64,000 nucleotides of DNA, taken from positions 1 to 64,000 of the forward strand of contig JAZHSQ010000003.1 in the NCBI GenBank assembly GCA_036454645.1, read 5' to 3'. The first letter of the stretch is position 1, and each line of letters starts with the position of its first letter. The position numbers and the translations under genes were made by a program. Shown piece after piece: positions 1 through 7,842 of the stretch. The stretch comes from Olsenella_K sp036454645 (GTDB lineage Bacteria > Actinomycetota > Coriobacteriia > Coriobacteriales > Atopobiaceae). The notes beneath the pieces are model-generated. The model was not told the DNA's origin, searched no databases, and saw only the letters and a list, made by a program, of their open reading frames with translations.

Positions 1-498
1 ATCCACGCCGGCTACGACCCCGCCGCCGCAGACGCCAACCCCAACGTCTGCGTCCCCGTGGACGCCATGCGCGCCTACGAGAAGGAGGGCAAGATCGGCC
101 ACCTGCACGAGTACTTCTACTCGACCGTAGGCACCGGCACCACCGAGGGCGAGGCCGCCCGCATGGCCTCCGAGATGATTCCGTTCCTCAAGGAGGGCCA
201 CGTCGACGGCATCATCATGACCTCCACTTGAGGCACCTGCACTCGTTGCGGTGCAACGATGGTTAAGGTCTTTGAGCGTGCCGGCTTCCCCGTGGTCCAC
301 ATGTGCAACCTCGTCCCCGTCTCCACGACGGTGGGCGCGAACCGCATCGTCCCCACGATTTCCATCCCGTACCCCCTCGGCGACCCCAACACGCCGGAGG
401 AGGAGCAGTGGAAGCTTCGTTATCATCGCGTCGGTGTTGCGCTCGACGCTCTTGCGACGCCGATTACCGAACAGACCGTTTTCAAGGTAAAGATCTAG
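1..498 (+). CDS. Glycine/betaine/sarcosine reductase selenoprotein B, C-terminal part (5' truncated by window)
   Basis: This is the last 165 codons of a GrdB/GrdF/GrdH-type selenoprotein, open from base 1. The frame runs through a TGA at 229-231, read as selenocysteine in the context TST-U-GTCTRCGATM, and stops at TAG 496-498. The U-x-x-C arrangement and the following VGANRIVPT block match the substrate-activating selenoprotein of the reductase family, which forms a Schiff base with its substrate and passes a carboxymethyl group to the selenium of GrdA. A perfect 7-bp stem-loop follows the TGA (243-259). The next genes are trxB, trxA, grdA, grdC and grdD, so this is the substrate-specific start of a full reductase operon. 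Which substrate (glycine, sarcosine or betaine) cannot be settled from this fragment. The BCCT transporter further downstream makes a methylated amine possible. Confidence 0.93.
243..259 (+). promoter_or_regulatory. Bacterial SECIS stem-loop for the first grdB-type gene
   Basis: A perfect stem TCGTTGC / GCAACGA closes a three-base loop GGT that begins 18 nt after the UGA at 229-231. Distance and a G-starting apical loop fit a bacterial SECIS recognised by SelB. The surrounding 39 nt are identical in the second grdB gene on the other strand, including unusual third-position T and A choices, which supports selection on the RNA. Confidence 0.8.
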
Positions 499-552
499 GG
501 TAATTTTTACCCTGTTCGCCAAATCGGTAAGAGAAAGCTGAGGTGCGCATCA

Positions 553-1497
553 ATGGCAAAGGTTTACGATCTGATCATTCTGGGGGCCGGTCCCGCCGGG
601 CTGTCCGCTGCCATCTACGCTGGCAGGGACAGGCTTGACACCCTCCTCATCGAGAAGGGCCAGGATGGCGGTCAGATTGCCATCACCAACGAGATCGAGA
701 ACTACCCTGGTTCCAAGGTCGAGGGTGAGTCTGGTCCGAGTCTGATCAAGAGGATGTCCGAGCAGGTCGCCAAGTTCGGCGCCGAGCGCGTGAGCGACAC
801 CATCAAGTCGGTCGAGCTCGACGGCGACGTCAAGGTCCTGCACGGCGCCAACGCGGACTACCAGGCCAAGGCAGTCATCCTCGCCACTGGTGCGCACCCG
901 CGTCCCATCGGCTGCAAGAACGAGGAGAAGTTCGTCGGCAGGGGCATCTCTTTCTGCGCCACCTGCGATGCTAACTTCTTCGAGGACTTTGAGGTCTACG
1001 TCGTCGGTGGCGGCAACTCCGCGGTTGAGGAGGCCATGTACCTCACCAACTATGCGCGCAAGGTTACCGTCATCCACAGGCGTGACCAGCTCCGTGCTGA
1101 CGAGCTCGTTCAGGAGAAGGCCTTCAAGACGCCCAAGCTCCACTTCATGTGGAACAGCGTCGTGGAGGAGGTCGACGGTGACGATCTTCTCAACAAGATG
1201 ATCGTGAAGAACACCAAGACCGGCGAGCTCACCACTATTGAGGCGGATCCCGAGGATGGCCTCTTCGGTCTGTTCGGCTTCATCGGCAACCTGCCCAACA
1301 CCGATTTCCTGAAGGGCGCCGTCGAGCTGGACGATCACGGCTACATCAAGACCGACGAGGATATGCACACCAACGTCAAGGGCGTCTTTGCCGCCGGCGA
1401 CGTGAGGCCCAAGAGCCTGCGCCAGGTCGTTACCGCCGCCGCTGACGGCGCGATCGCGGCCAAGCAGGCCTACAAGTACGTCGATAGCCTCAAGTAG
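553..1497 (+). CDS. trxB: Thioredoxin reductase of the glycine reductase system
   Basis: A 314-residue low-molecular-weight thioredoxin reductase that passes electrons from NAD(P)H through FAD to thioredoxin, which regenerates reduced selenoprotein A. The N-terminal FAD fold has GAGPAG near residues 11-16, the redox pair is C135-A-T-C138, a second nucleotide fold GGGNSAVEEA is followed by HRRD, and the C-terminal FAD contact AAGDV is present. Length is normal. It starts 54 nt after the selenoprotein B stop and is followed by trxA, the usual order in grd operons. Codon use here contains more T-ending codons than grdC or grdD. A short stem-loop (497-513) overlaps the preceding stop codon but lacks a U-tract, so the genes are probably cotranscribed. 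Confidence 0.95.
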   Translation: MAKVYDLIILGAGPAGLSAAIYAGRDRLDTLLIEKGQDGGQIAITNEIENYPGSKVEGESGPSLIKRMSEQVAKFGAERVSDTIKSVELDGDVKVLHGANADYQAKAVILATGAHPRPIGCKNEEKFVGRGISFCATCDANFFEDFEVYVVGGGNSAVEEAMYLTNYARKVTVIHRRDQLRADELVQEKAFKTPKLHFMWNSVVEEVDGDDLLNKMIVKNTKTGELTTIEADPEDGLFGLFGFIGNLPNTDFLKGAVELDDHGYIKTDEDMHTNVKGVFAAGDVRPKSLRQVVTAAADGAIAAKQAYKYVDSLK

Positions 1498-1558
1498 CTA
1501 GTATTAGATGGCTACTTACTATCAAGTGGAGATAAGTCTCAAGTAGGAGGAGATAGAC

Positions 1559-1876
1559 ATGCTGGAAGTCGATAAGAAGACGTTCGATGACGAGGTCCTC
1601 AAGGCCGATGGCTACGTGCTCGTGGACTTCTACGGCGATGGCTGCGTTCCCTGCGCTGCCCTGATGCCGCACATCCACGGTTTCGCGGACGTCTATGGCG
1701 ACAAGATCAAGTTCTGCGCCCTCAACACCACCAAGGCTCGTCGTCTGGCCATCGGTCAGAAGATCCTCGGCCTGCCGGTCATCGCCATCTACAAGGACGG
1801 CGAGAAGGTCGACGAGTGCGTCAAGGAGGACGCCACCCCCGAGAACGTCGAGGCGATGATTAAGAAGTACATTTAG
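1559..1876 (+). CDS. trxA: Thioredoxin of the glycine reductase system (CVPC active site)
   Basis: A 105-residue thioredoxin-fold protein. The active site is G-C29-V-P-C32 in place of the common WCGPC. That variant is known from thioredoxins encoded in grd operons such as that of Eubacterium acidaminophilum. The cis-proline region (GLPVIAIYKDGEK) is intact. A strong AGGAGG lies just before the ATG. It accepts electrons from TrxB upstream and reduces the oxidised selenide-thiol of GrdA encoded downstream. The loss of Trp before the first Cys should shift redox potential and partner choice, so it is probably dedicated to this pathway and not a general thioredoxin. Confidence 0.93.
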   Translation: MLEVDKKTFDDEVLKADGYVLVDFYGDGCVPCAALMPHIHGFADVYGDKIKFCALNTTKARRLAIGQKILGLPVIAIYKDGEKVDECVKEDATPENVEAMIKKYI

Positions 1877-1888
1877 TATTTCTGAATC

Positions 1889-1916
1889 TTTACTCGATTA
1901 TATTTTGAGTTATAAT
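1889..1916 (+). promoter_or_regulatory. Internal sigma-70-type promoter in front of grdA
   Basis: TTTACT (1889-1894), a 16-nt spacer and a perfect TATAAT (1911-1916) lie in an AT-rich stretch between trxA and grdA. With the terminator after grdA this would allow a separate, abundant grdA transcript. Confidence 0.6.
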
Positions 1917-1977
1917 GGTTCCAAGGGGTCATTATCCGATGACCTAAGCAATTTGAGGAAAGGGAAAGGAGCGTGGC

Positions 1978-2454
1978 ATGAGCATTATCAAGGGTAAGAA
2001 GATCGTCGCTATCGGCGATCGCGATGGTGTCCCTGGTGACGCCATCAAGGCTTGTGCCGAGAGCGCCGGTGGCGAAGTAGTCTTCGCGCCAACCGAGTGC
2101 TTCGTCTGAACGGCTGCAGGTGCAATGGACCTGGAGAACCAGAAGCGCGTCAAGGAGATTGCGGAGGAGTTCGGTCCAGAGAACGTCACCGTCCTTCTTG
2201 GCACCGCTGATGGTGAGGGCGCTGGTCTGACCGCCGAGACGGTCACCAATGGCGATCCTACTTTTGCCGGTCCGTTGACTGGGGTCCAGTTGGGACTCAC
2301 GGTTTACCACATCTGCGAGCCTGAGGTTAAGGCCGAGATCGATCCTGATGTCTACGAGGACCAGGTTTCCATGATGGAGATGGTCCTTGACCTCGACAAC
2401 ATCCGCGAAGAGATGGAGTCGGTCAGGTCCGATTACTGCAAGTACCTCGACTAG
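1978..2454 (+). CDS. grdA: Glycine/sarcosine/betaine reductase selenoprotein A (Sec-containing)
   Basis: A 158-residue selenoprotein read through TGA at 2107-2109 (Sec44), in the diagnostic context CFV-U-TAAGAMDLENQ. GrdA is the shared small selenoprotein that receives a carboxymethyl group from selenoprotein B and hands a ketene-equivalent to protein C, becoming oxidised; TrxA and TrxB then reduce it. The ATG at 1978 follows AAAGGAG and gives the normal family length. The TGA splits the frame into a 43-codon head and a 115-codon tail, so automated callers may start at 2125. It has its own likely promoter and is followed by a strong terminator, which fits the high level needed for a soluble carrier serving two reductase modules in this window. 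Confidence 0.97.
2117..2133 (+). promoter_or_regulatory. Candidate SECIS stem-loop of grdA
   Basis: CAGGT and ACCTG pair around the loop GCAATGG, shortly after the UGA at 2107-2109. The stem is only five pairs and the loop sits close to the UGA, so the fold is less certain than that of the grdB genes. Confidence 0.4.
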
Positions 2455-2464
2455 CAAATTGCGG

Positions 2465-2505
2465 GAGGGGCGGCGGACGAAAAGCCGCTGCCCCTCTTTC
2501 TTTTT
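2465..2505 (+). terminator. Rho-independent terminator/attenuator after grdA
   Basis: A 12-bp stem with one G-U pair (2465-2476 with 2485-2496) encloses AAAAG and is followed by TTTCTTTTT. It lies between grdA and grdC inside the operon, so it should end most grdA transcripts and let a fraction continue. Confidence 0.88.
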
Positions 2506-2578
2506 GAAAACGGCATTCTCCCGGCCTTGCCGCTCAAGAGGCTAGGGAGGCTAACTCAGGAAAAGAGGACTTACATCT

Positions 2579-4117
2579 ATGAAGAGCGTCATTAAGGGCA
2601 CCGGCTACGTTCTCGCGCACACGCCCGACATGGTCATCTACAACGGCACTACCCAGACGACTGAGCGAGTCGTGAACCCCGACGGTGAGTACCTGAAGGA
2701 GCTCCCCAACCACCTCCGCTCCTACGATCAGGTCCTGAGCTACCTTCCCAACCAGGTCTACATTGGCAACAAGACCCCCGAAGACCTGGAGAACACCGAT
2801 TTCCCCTGGTACGACAAGGACTGCGGCTGCTCCGAGCGCTACGGCCAGTTCGGCGAGATCATGCCCGAGGACGAGTTCACGCTCCTCATGGGCGCCTGCG
2901 ACGTCTTCGACCTCGTGAAACTCGACGGCTCCTTCATCGACGCGACGAAGGACAAGCTCGCCGCCGACCCGCTGATCGACGAGTCCATCATCGCCCGCAT
3001 CCCCGCCGCTACCGATGCAGCCGAGATTGCCCGCCTCGTCGCCGAGGAGTCCTCCGAGGGCCTCTACATCGACGGCAAGCTCGTCGGCTGCGTCAACCGC
3101 GCCCACGACGTCGACCACAACCTGTCCGCCGAGATCATGCACGAGAACATCGTCGAGAAGGCCTCCTCGGTCCTCGCGCTGCTCTACGGCCTCAAGAACG
3201 CCGGTGTCGCCAAGGAGGACGTCGATTACGTGATCGACTGCTCCGAGGAGGCCTGCGGCGACATGAACCAGCGCGGTGGCGGCAACTTCGCCAAGGCCGC
3301 CGCTGAGATCGCCGGCCTCGTGAACGCCACCGGCTCCGACGCACGCGGCTTCTGCGCCGCCCCGACGCACGCCCTGATCGAGGCTGCCTCCCTCGTCGCC
3401 GCCGGCTCCTACAAGACCGTCGCCGTCACCGCCGGTGGCTGCACTGCCAAGCTCGGCATGAACGGCAAGGAGCACGTCAAGAAGGGCATGCCGGTCCTCG
3501 AGGACATGATCGGCGGCATCTGCATCATCGTCACCGCCGACGACGGCTTGAGCCCTGTCGTCGACCTCGAGCACCTCGGCCGCGTCGCCGTGGGCACCGG
3601 CTCCGCGCCGCAGGCCGTCATCGGCTCGCTCGTGTACGACCCGCTGGAGAAGGCCGGCCTCACCGTCACGGACGTCGACAAGTACTCCCCCGAGATGCAG
3701 AACCCCGACATCACCAAGCCTGCCGGCGCCGGTGACGTCCCGCTGTCCAACTTCAAGATGATTGCCGCTCTCGGCGTCAAGAAGGGCCAGCTCGAGAAGG
3801 CCCAGCTCAAGACCTTCCCGACCGAGTACGGCCTGCCCGGCTGGGCTCCCACCCAGGGCCACATCCCCTCGGGCGTGCCCATCCTCGGCATCGCTCGCAC
3901 CCGCATCGAGGACGGCACCTGGAAGCGCGTCATGGTCGTCGGCAAGGGCTCGCTGTTCCTGGGCCGCATGACCAACCTCTTCGACGGCGTCTCTGTGATG
4001 ATCGAGGCCAACGACGGCAAGGGCGACCAGGCCGCCGTCAGCGAGGACGAGGTCAAGGGCATGATCGCCTCCACCATGAGGGACTTCGCCAACGCCCTTC
4101 TGGCCCAGGCGGAGTAA
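2579..4117 (+). CDS. grdC: Glycine reductase complex protein C, large (beta) subunit
   Basis: A 512-residue protein matching GrdC, the larger subunit of protein C. This complex takes the activated two-carbon unit from selenoprotein A and, with GrdD, makes an enzyme-bound acetyl thioester that phosphate cleaves to acetyl phosphate. The fold resembles ketoacyl-synthase/FabH-type enzymes, and the sequence has the typical start MKSVIKGTGYVLAHTPDMV and the block CSEEACGDMNQRGGGNFAK. Length is normal for the family. It starts 74 nt after the grdA terminator and is followed 12 nt later by grdD. Third positions are nearly all G or C, unlike trxB and grdA just upstream. Confidence 0.95.
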   Translation: MKSVIKGTGYVLAHTPDMVIYNGTTQTTERVVNPDGEYLKELPNHLRSYDQVLSYLPNQVYIGNKTPEDLENTDFPWYDKDCGCSERYGQFGEIMPEDEFTLLMGACDVFDLVKLDGSFIDATKDKLAADPLIDESIIARIPAATDAAEIARLVAEESSEGLYIDGKLVGCVNRAHDVDHNLSAEIMHENIVEKASSVLALLYGLKNAGVAKEDVDYVIDCSEEACGDMNQRGGGNFAKAAAEIAGLVNATGSDARGFCAAPTHALIEAASLVAAGSYKTVAVTAGGCTAKLGMNGKEHVKKGMPVLEDMIGGICIIVTADDGLSPVVDLEHLGRVAVGTGSAPQAVIGSLVYDPLEKAGLTVTDVDKYSPEMQNPDITKPAGAGDVPLSNFKMIAALGVKKGQLEKAQLKTFPTEYGLPGWAPTQGHIPSGVPILGIARTRIEDGTWKRVMVVGKGSLFLGRMTNLFDGVSVMIEANDGKGDQAAVSEDEVKGMIASTMRDFANALLAQAE

Positions 4118-4129
4118 GGGGGCTTATCG

Positions 4130-5284
4130 ATGAGCGATCTTCAGAAGACTATCGCCCAGGCCTTCATGCAGATGGCCGACGGGCTCGAGAGCGGCTCCTT
4201 CGGCCCGAAGCCCAAGATTGCCCTGACGGGCATGGGCAGCGAGCACGGCGAGGAGAACGCCATGGCCGCGGCCGTCGCCGCTGCCAAGCGCGGCGTCGAC
4301 GTGTACTACATCGGCACGCTCGAGCACGAGGGCATCACCACCGTCCACGTGGACGACGACGAGGCCGGCCACAAGAAGATGGACGAGCTCCTGAGCGAGC
4401 ACGTCGTCGACGGTGCTGTCACCATGCACTACCCGTTCCCGATCGGCGTCTCCACCGTGGGCCGCGTCGTGACCCCGGGCGTCGGCAAGGAGATGTTCGT
4501 CGCCAACACGACCGGCACCTCCAGCCCCGACCTGGTCGAGGGCATGATCAAGAACACGATCGACGGCCTCGCCGTCGCCAAGGCGACCGGCATCGCCCGT
4601 CCGACCGTGGGCATCCTGAACGTCAACGGCGCGCGTCAGGTCGAGCACGCCCTGAGGGAGCTCAAGGACAACGGCTACGACTTCGACTTCGCCGAGTCCT
4701 CCCGTGCGGACGGCGGCTGCGTCATGCGCGGCAACGACGTCCTCAAGGGCACCCCGGACATCATGGTCTGCGACTCGCTGACCGGCAACGTCCTCAACAA
4801 GATGCTCTCCTCCTTCACGACCGGCGGCTCCTTCGAGTCCGTGGGCTTCGGCTACGGCCCCGGCGTCGGCAAGGGCTACGACAAGCTCGTGCTCATCGTC
4901 TCCCGTGCCTCCGGCGCCCCCGTCATCGCCAACGCCCTCGTGTTCGCGGCCGAGCTCGTCCGCGAGAAGATCTTCGCCAAGGTCGAGGCGGAGTACGCGG
5001 CCGCCGAGAAGGCCGGGCTGAACGACATCCTGGCCGCGCTCGAGGCGAAGAAGAACGCCTCCAAGAAGCCGGCCGAGGAGGTCAGCGCGCCTCCCGCGGA
5101 GCCCGTCCCCGCTGCCATCCTCGGCGTCGACGTCCTCGATCTCGAAGATGCCGTACATGCACTCTGGAAGGCGGACATCTACGCCGAGAGCGGCATGGGC
5201 TGCACCGGTCCCGTGGTCATGATGAGCACGGCAAACGAGAGCAAGGCGCACGACGTCCTGAAGGATGCTGGCTACATTAGTTAG
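4130..5284 (+). CDS. grdD: Glycine reductase complex protein C, small (alpha) subunit
   Basis: A 384-residue GrdD protein, related to PlsX/phosphate acyltransferases. It forms acetyl phosphate from the acetyl thioester made on protein C, feeding acetate kinase for ATP. The C-terminal GMGC358TGP motif supplies the cysteine equivalent to the catalytic Cys359 described for other GrdD proteins. The middle contains the VNARQVEHALREL and SLTGNVLNKM blocks of the family. A stretch rich in Ala, Pro and Glu (about 325-335) looks like a flexible linker before the C-terminal segment. It follows grdC by 12 nt. The reductase operon ends here; a stem-loop and a new leader precede the ATPase genes. Confidence 0.94.
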   Translation: MSDLQKTIAQAFMQMADGLESGSFGPKPKIALTGMGSEHGEENAMAAAVAAAKRGVDVYYIGTLEHEGITTVHVDDDEAGHKKMDELLSEHVVDGAVTMHYPFPIGVSTVGRVVTPGVGKEMFVANTTGTSSPDLVEGMIKNTIDGLAVAKATGIARPTVGILNVNGARQVEHALRELKDNGYDFDFAESSRADGGCVMRGNDVLKGTPDIMVCDSLTGNVLNKMLSSFTTGGSFESVGFGYGPGVGKGYDKLVLIVSRASGAPVIANALVFAAELVREKIFAKVEAEYAAAEKAGLNDILAALEAKKNASKKPAEEVSAPPAEPVPAAILGVDVLDLEDAVHALWKADIYAESGMGCTGPVVMMSTANESKAHDVLKDAGYIS

Positions 5285-5326
5285 TACCGCTCAACAGCTT
5301 TTCGGTAATATCTATCGCATTTTGCG

Positions 5327-5332
5327 TATGAT
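5327..5332 (+). promoter_or_regulatory. Possible -10 box for the V-ATPase operon
   Basis: TATGAT lies in an AT-rich stretch between grdD and the ATPase operon, directly before a stem-loop. No good -35 box is visible at the right distance, so this is only a candidate. Confidence 0.35.
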
Positions 5333-5338
5333 ACTTAC

Positions 5339-5370
5339 GGTGCAGGCTGATTCTTTAATCAGCCTGCACC
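5339..5370 (+). promoter_or_regulatory. Perfect 13-bp stem-loop between grdD and the ATPase operon
   Basis: GGTGCAGGCTGAT pairs perfectly with 5358-5370 around the loop TCTTTA. It is followed by TTACAAGAAAGGAGG and not by a U-tract, so it is not a classical terminator. It ends about 20 nt before the GTG start of subunit H and could protect the mRNA 5' end or bind a regulator. Confidence 0.6.
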
Positions 5371-5389
5371 TTACAAGAAAGGAGGAGCG

Positions 5390-5698
5390 GTGATAGAGGA
5401 GACCATCTCCAAGGTCAAGGAAGCTGAGTCCAAGGCCGACCAGATTGTCGCCGACGCCCGTGCGCAAGCACGTGAGATTCGCCAGGACGGCGAGCGTCAG
5501 AGCAAGCAGATTCTGGAGCAGGCGGCAGAGGAGTCAGTGGCACGCCTAAAGGAGGCGCGCGATGGCTGGCGTCAGAGCGAGCAGCGCGAAATCGACGTCA
5601 TGAGCTCTGATGGCAAGGATTTTCCTGTTCCGACCGGTACGCTTGCCGAGAGGATGCCCGCTGCGGTCGAGGCCGTGAAGGAACTCATTCTCAAGTAG
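5390..5698 (+). CDS. V-type ATPase peripheral-stalk subunit H/G
   Basis: A 102-residue, highly charged, alpha-helical protein starting at GTG after GGAGGAG. Heptad-like runs of Ala, Glu, Lys and Arg (roughly residues 5-70) predict a long coiled coil. This is the pattern of the AhaH/NtpF-type stalk subunit that pairs with subunit E to hold the V1 head against rotation. It is the first gene of a nine-gene V/A-type ATPase operon. Sequence conservation in this family is low, so the call rests on length, coiled-coil character and position directly before subunit I. Confidence 0.8.
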   Translation: MIEETISKVKEAESKADQIVADARAQAREIRQDGERQSKQILEQAAEESVARLKEARDGWRQSEQREIDVMSSDGKDFPVPTGTLAERMPAAVEAVKELILK

Positions 5699-5732
5699 CT
5701 GTTTTTATCCTCTCCCCAGAGGTCAAGTGTTG

Positions 5733-5768
5733 CTGAACCCGGACGTATATGCGTCCGTATTTGTTCAG
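5733..5768 (+). promoter_or_regulatory. Leader stem-loop before subunit I
   Basis: CTGAAC (5733-5738) pairs with GTTCAG (5763-5768), and inside it CGGACG (5740-5745) pairs with CGTCCG (5752-5757), giving a two-part stem with an asymmetric internal loop. It lies in the 114-nt gap between subunits H and I. No U-tract follows. Confidence 0.5.
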
Positions 5769-5812
5769 AGCGTTATCTAACTGAATGGTACGAAAAACTA
5801 AGGGGGTGGCAA

Positions 5813-7840
5813 ATGGCAATAGTCGAAATGCAGAAGGTTAGCATCTGCGCTCCACGGCGCAACCGCAAGGCTCTGCTTAAGAGCTTGCAGTCCCTCGGGG
5901 CGATGGAGGTCCACGAGAGCGACATCGACGCGGACGGGCTCGAGCGAATGGACACCCAGGCGGCGCGCATTCGCTTCGACAGAAGCGCGGACACGCTCGA
6001 GGAGGCCCTGAAGAAGCTCTCCGTCTACGCTCCTTCGAAGGGTGGCTCGCTCTTCCCCGAGAAGGAGGTCGTGACGCGCAAGCGCTACGACGGCATCGTC
6101 GACGAGGCCGCGGGTCTTCTCGACAAGGGCTCAGACCTCGTTCGCATCGCGAAGGACATCGACGAGTCCAGGGCGGGCATCATCCGCAAGCAGGCGGCGC
6201 AGGCTTCCCTCGAACCTTGGAAGAGGCTCAACGTCCCGCTTAACTACCGCGGGACCAAGGCGACGGGCTTCGTGGCGGGCACCTTCGCCGGCATGGACGA
6301 CGAGGCGACGCTCTACGCCCTCCTCACGAAGGACATGGAGGACCCCGCCCCGGTCGACGTGACGGTGTTGGACCAGTCGCAGGAGCTCACGTACGCGGCG
6401 ATCGTGTACCACCTGGGCGTCAAGGAGACGCTGGAGGCGAACCTTCGCGAGGCGGGCTTCGCGCGTCCCTCGTCCAACTTCGGGGAGGGCAAGGTGCCGG
6501 CTCAGGCCATCGGCGACCTGAAGGCGGAGTGCGAGGCGCTCTCCCAGAAGATCGAGGACGACAAGAAGGAGATCCAGACCTTCTCCGACCTGCGCGATGA
6601 CTTCAGGGTCGCCTCCGACTACTACCGTGCGCGTTCCGAAAGGTATCAGCTCTTGGGCACCATCCTGCAGTCCAAGAGAATGTTCTTCCTCGAGGGGTGG
6701 GTAGAGGCCTCAAAGGCCGACTCCCTCATCGCCTTCGTCGAGGACAAGTTCGAGGCGCTTGCCGAGAAGGAGGAGCCGAAGGAGGGCGAGGAGCCGCCGA
6801 CGAAGCTGCACAACCGCCCGTTCCTGCGGATCACCGAGCCGGTCCTCGAGTCCTACGGCCTGCCGACCCACGGTCGCTTCGACCCGACGTCGATCATGAC
6901 CATCTTCTACATCATCTTCTTCGGGATGATGCTCTCCGACGCCGGCTACGGGCTTGTGATGTCGATCGTCTGCGCCATCGTGCTCATGAGGCACAAGAAA
7001 CTTCAGAGCGGTATCAAGAATCTCCTCACCCTGTTCTTCTGGTGCGGCCTCACGACCATGTTCTGGGGTGCCATGTTCGGCGGCTTCTTCGGAAACGCGG
7101 TCGACACGATCGCCACCACGTTCTTCGGGTACACGGGCGACACCATAGTGAAGCCCCTCTGGTTCGACCCGATGTCGAACCCCATGTACCTGCTCATGTG
7201 GTGCATGCTCTTCGGCGTGATCCACCTCTTCTGCGGACTGGGGATAAAGGGCTACGAGCTGCTGCGCGACCACGACTTCGTAGGCTTCGTGGCGGACGTG
7301 CTCGACTGGTTCCTGTTCCTCGTTGGCCTCATCCTCCTGCTCCTCCCTACGGACATCTTCGCGTCCATCGTGGGTATGCAGTTCTCCCTGCCCGCCTGGC
7401 TCAGCCAGGTCGCCAAGTGGATCACCATCATCGGCATGGTCGTGATCGTCCTCATGGGTGGCAGGGACAAGAAGAACTGGGCCCTGCGCATAGCCCTCGG
7501 TGCGTATGACCTCTACGGAGTCTCGAGCTGGCTCTCGGACGCCCTGTCCTACTCCAGGCTCCTCGCGCTCGGCCTCGCGACCGGCGTCATCGCCAGCGTA
7601 GTCAACATGCTCTGCGCGATGATCGCCGGCATCGGAGGGTTCGTCGGGGTCCTCCTGTTCGTCGTGGTGTTCCTCCTGGGCCACCTCATGAACATGGCGA
7701 TCAACCTGCTCGGTGCCTACGTGCACACCAACCGCCTGCAGTTCGTCGAGTTCTTCGGCAAGTTCTACGACGCCGGCGGCAAGGCGTTCGCTCCCTTCGG
7801 TGCGAACTTCAAGTACATCGAAATCAGAGAGGAAAACTAA
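5813..7840 (+). CDS. ntpI: V-type ATPase subunit I (membrane stator subunit a)
   Basis: A 675-residue subunit I. The N-terminal half (to about residue 340) is soluble and partly coiled-coil and contacts the peripheral stalks. The C-terminal half holds the membrane helices that form the ion half-channels beside the c-ring. Family hallmarks are visible: FDPTSIMTIFYIIFFGMMLSDAGYG at the first membrane segment, and YDLYGVSSWLSDALSYSRLLALGLATG, whose arginine is the usual stator charge facing the c-ring carboxylate. The gene ends three bases before subunit K, so translation is probably coupled. Length is within the normal 650-700 range. Confidence 0.95.
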   Translation: MAIVEMQKVSICAPRRNRKALLKSLQSLGAMEVHESDIDADGLERMDTQAARIRFDRSADTLEEALKKLSVYAPSKGGSLFPEKEVVTRKRYDGIVDEAAGLLDKGSDLVRIAKDIDESRAGIIRKQAAQASLEPWKRLNVPLNYRGTKATGFVAGTFAGMDDEATLYALLTKDMEDPAPVDVTVLDQSQELTYAAIVYHLGVKETLEANLREAGFARPSSNFGEGKVPAQAIGDLKAECEALSQKIEDDKKEIQTFSDLRDDFRVASDYYRARSERYQLLGTILQSKRMFFLEGWVEASKADSLIAFVEDKFEALAEKEEPKEGEEPPTKLHNRPFLRITEPVLESYGLPTHGRFDPTSIMTIFYIIFFGMMLSDAGYGLVMSIVCAIVLMRHKKLQSGIKNLLTLFFWCGLTTMFWGAMFGGFFGNAVDTIATTFFGYTGDTIVKPLWFDPMSNPMYLLMWCMLFGVIHLFCGLGIKGYELLRDHDFVGFVADVLDWFLFLVGLILLLLPTDIFASIVGMQFSLPAWLSQVAKWITIIGMVVIVLMGGRDKKNWALRIALGAYDLYGVSSWLSDALSYSRLLALGLATGVIASVVNMLCAMIAGIGGFVGVLLFVVVFLLGHLMNMAINLLGAYVHTNRLQFVEFFGKFYDAGGKAFAPFGANFKYIEIREEN

Positions 7841-7842
7841 CT

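Noticed and set aside
497..513. Stem-loop at the end of the first grdB gene as a terminator
   Set aside because: AGGGTAA-TTT-TTACCCT is perfect but short, overlaps the stop codon and has no U-tract; trxB follows as in other grd operons.
2107..2109. TGA in grdA read as a nonsense mutation
   Set aside because: The context CFV-TGA-TAAGAMDLENQ is the known selenocysteine site of GrdA, and all decoding genes are present in the window. The same holds for TGA at 229-231, 19207-19209 and 23733-23735.
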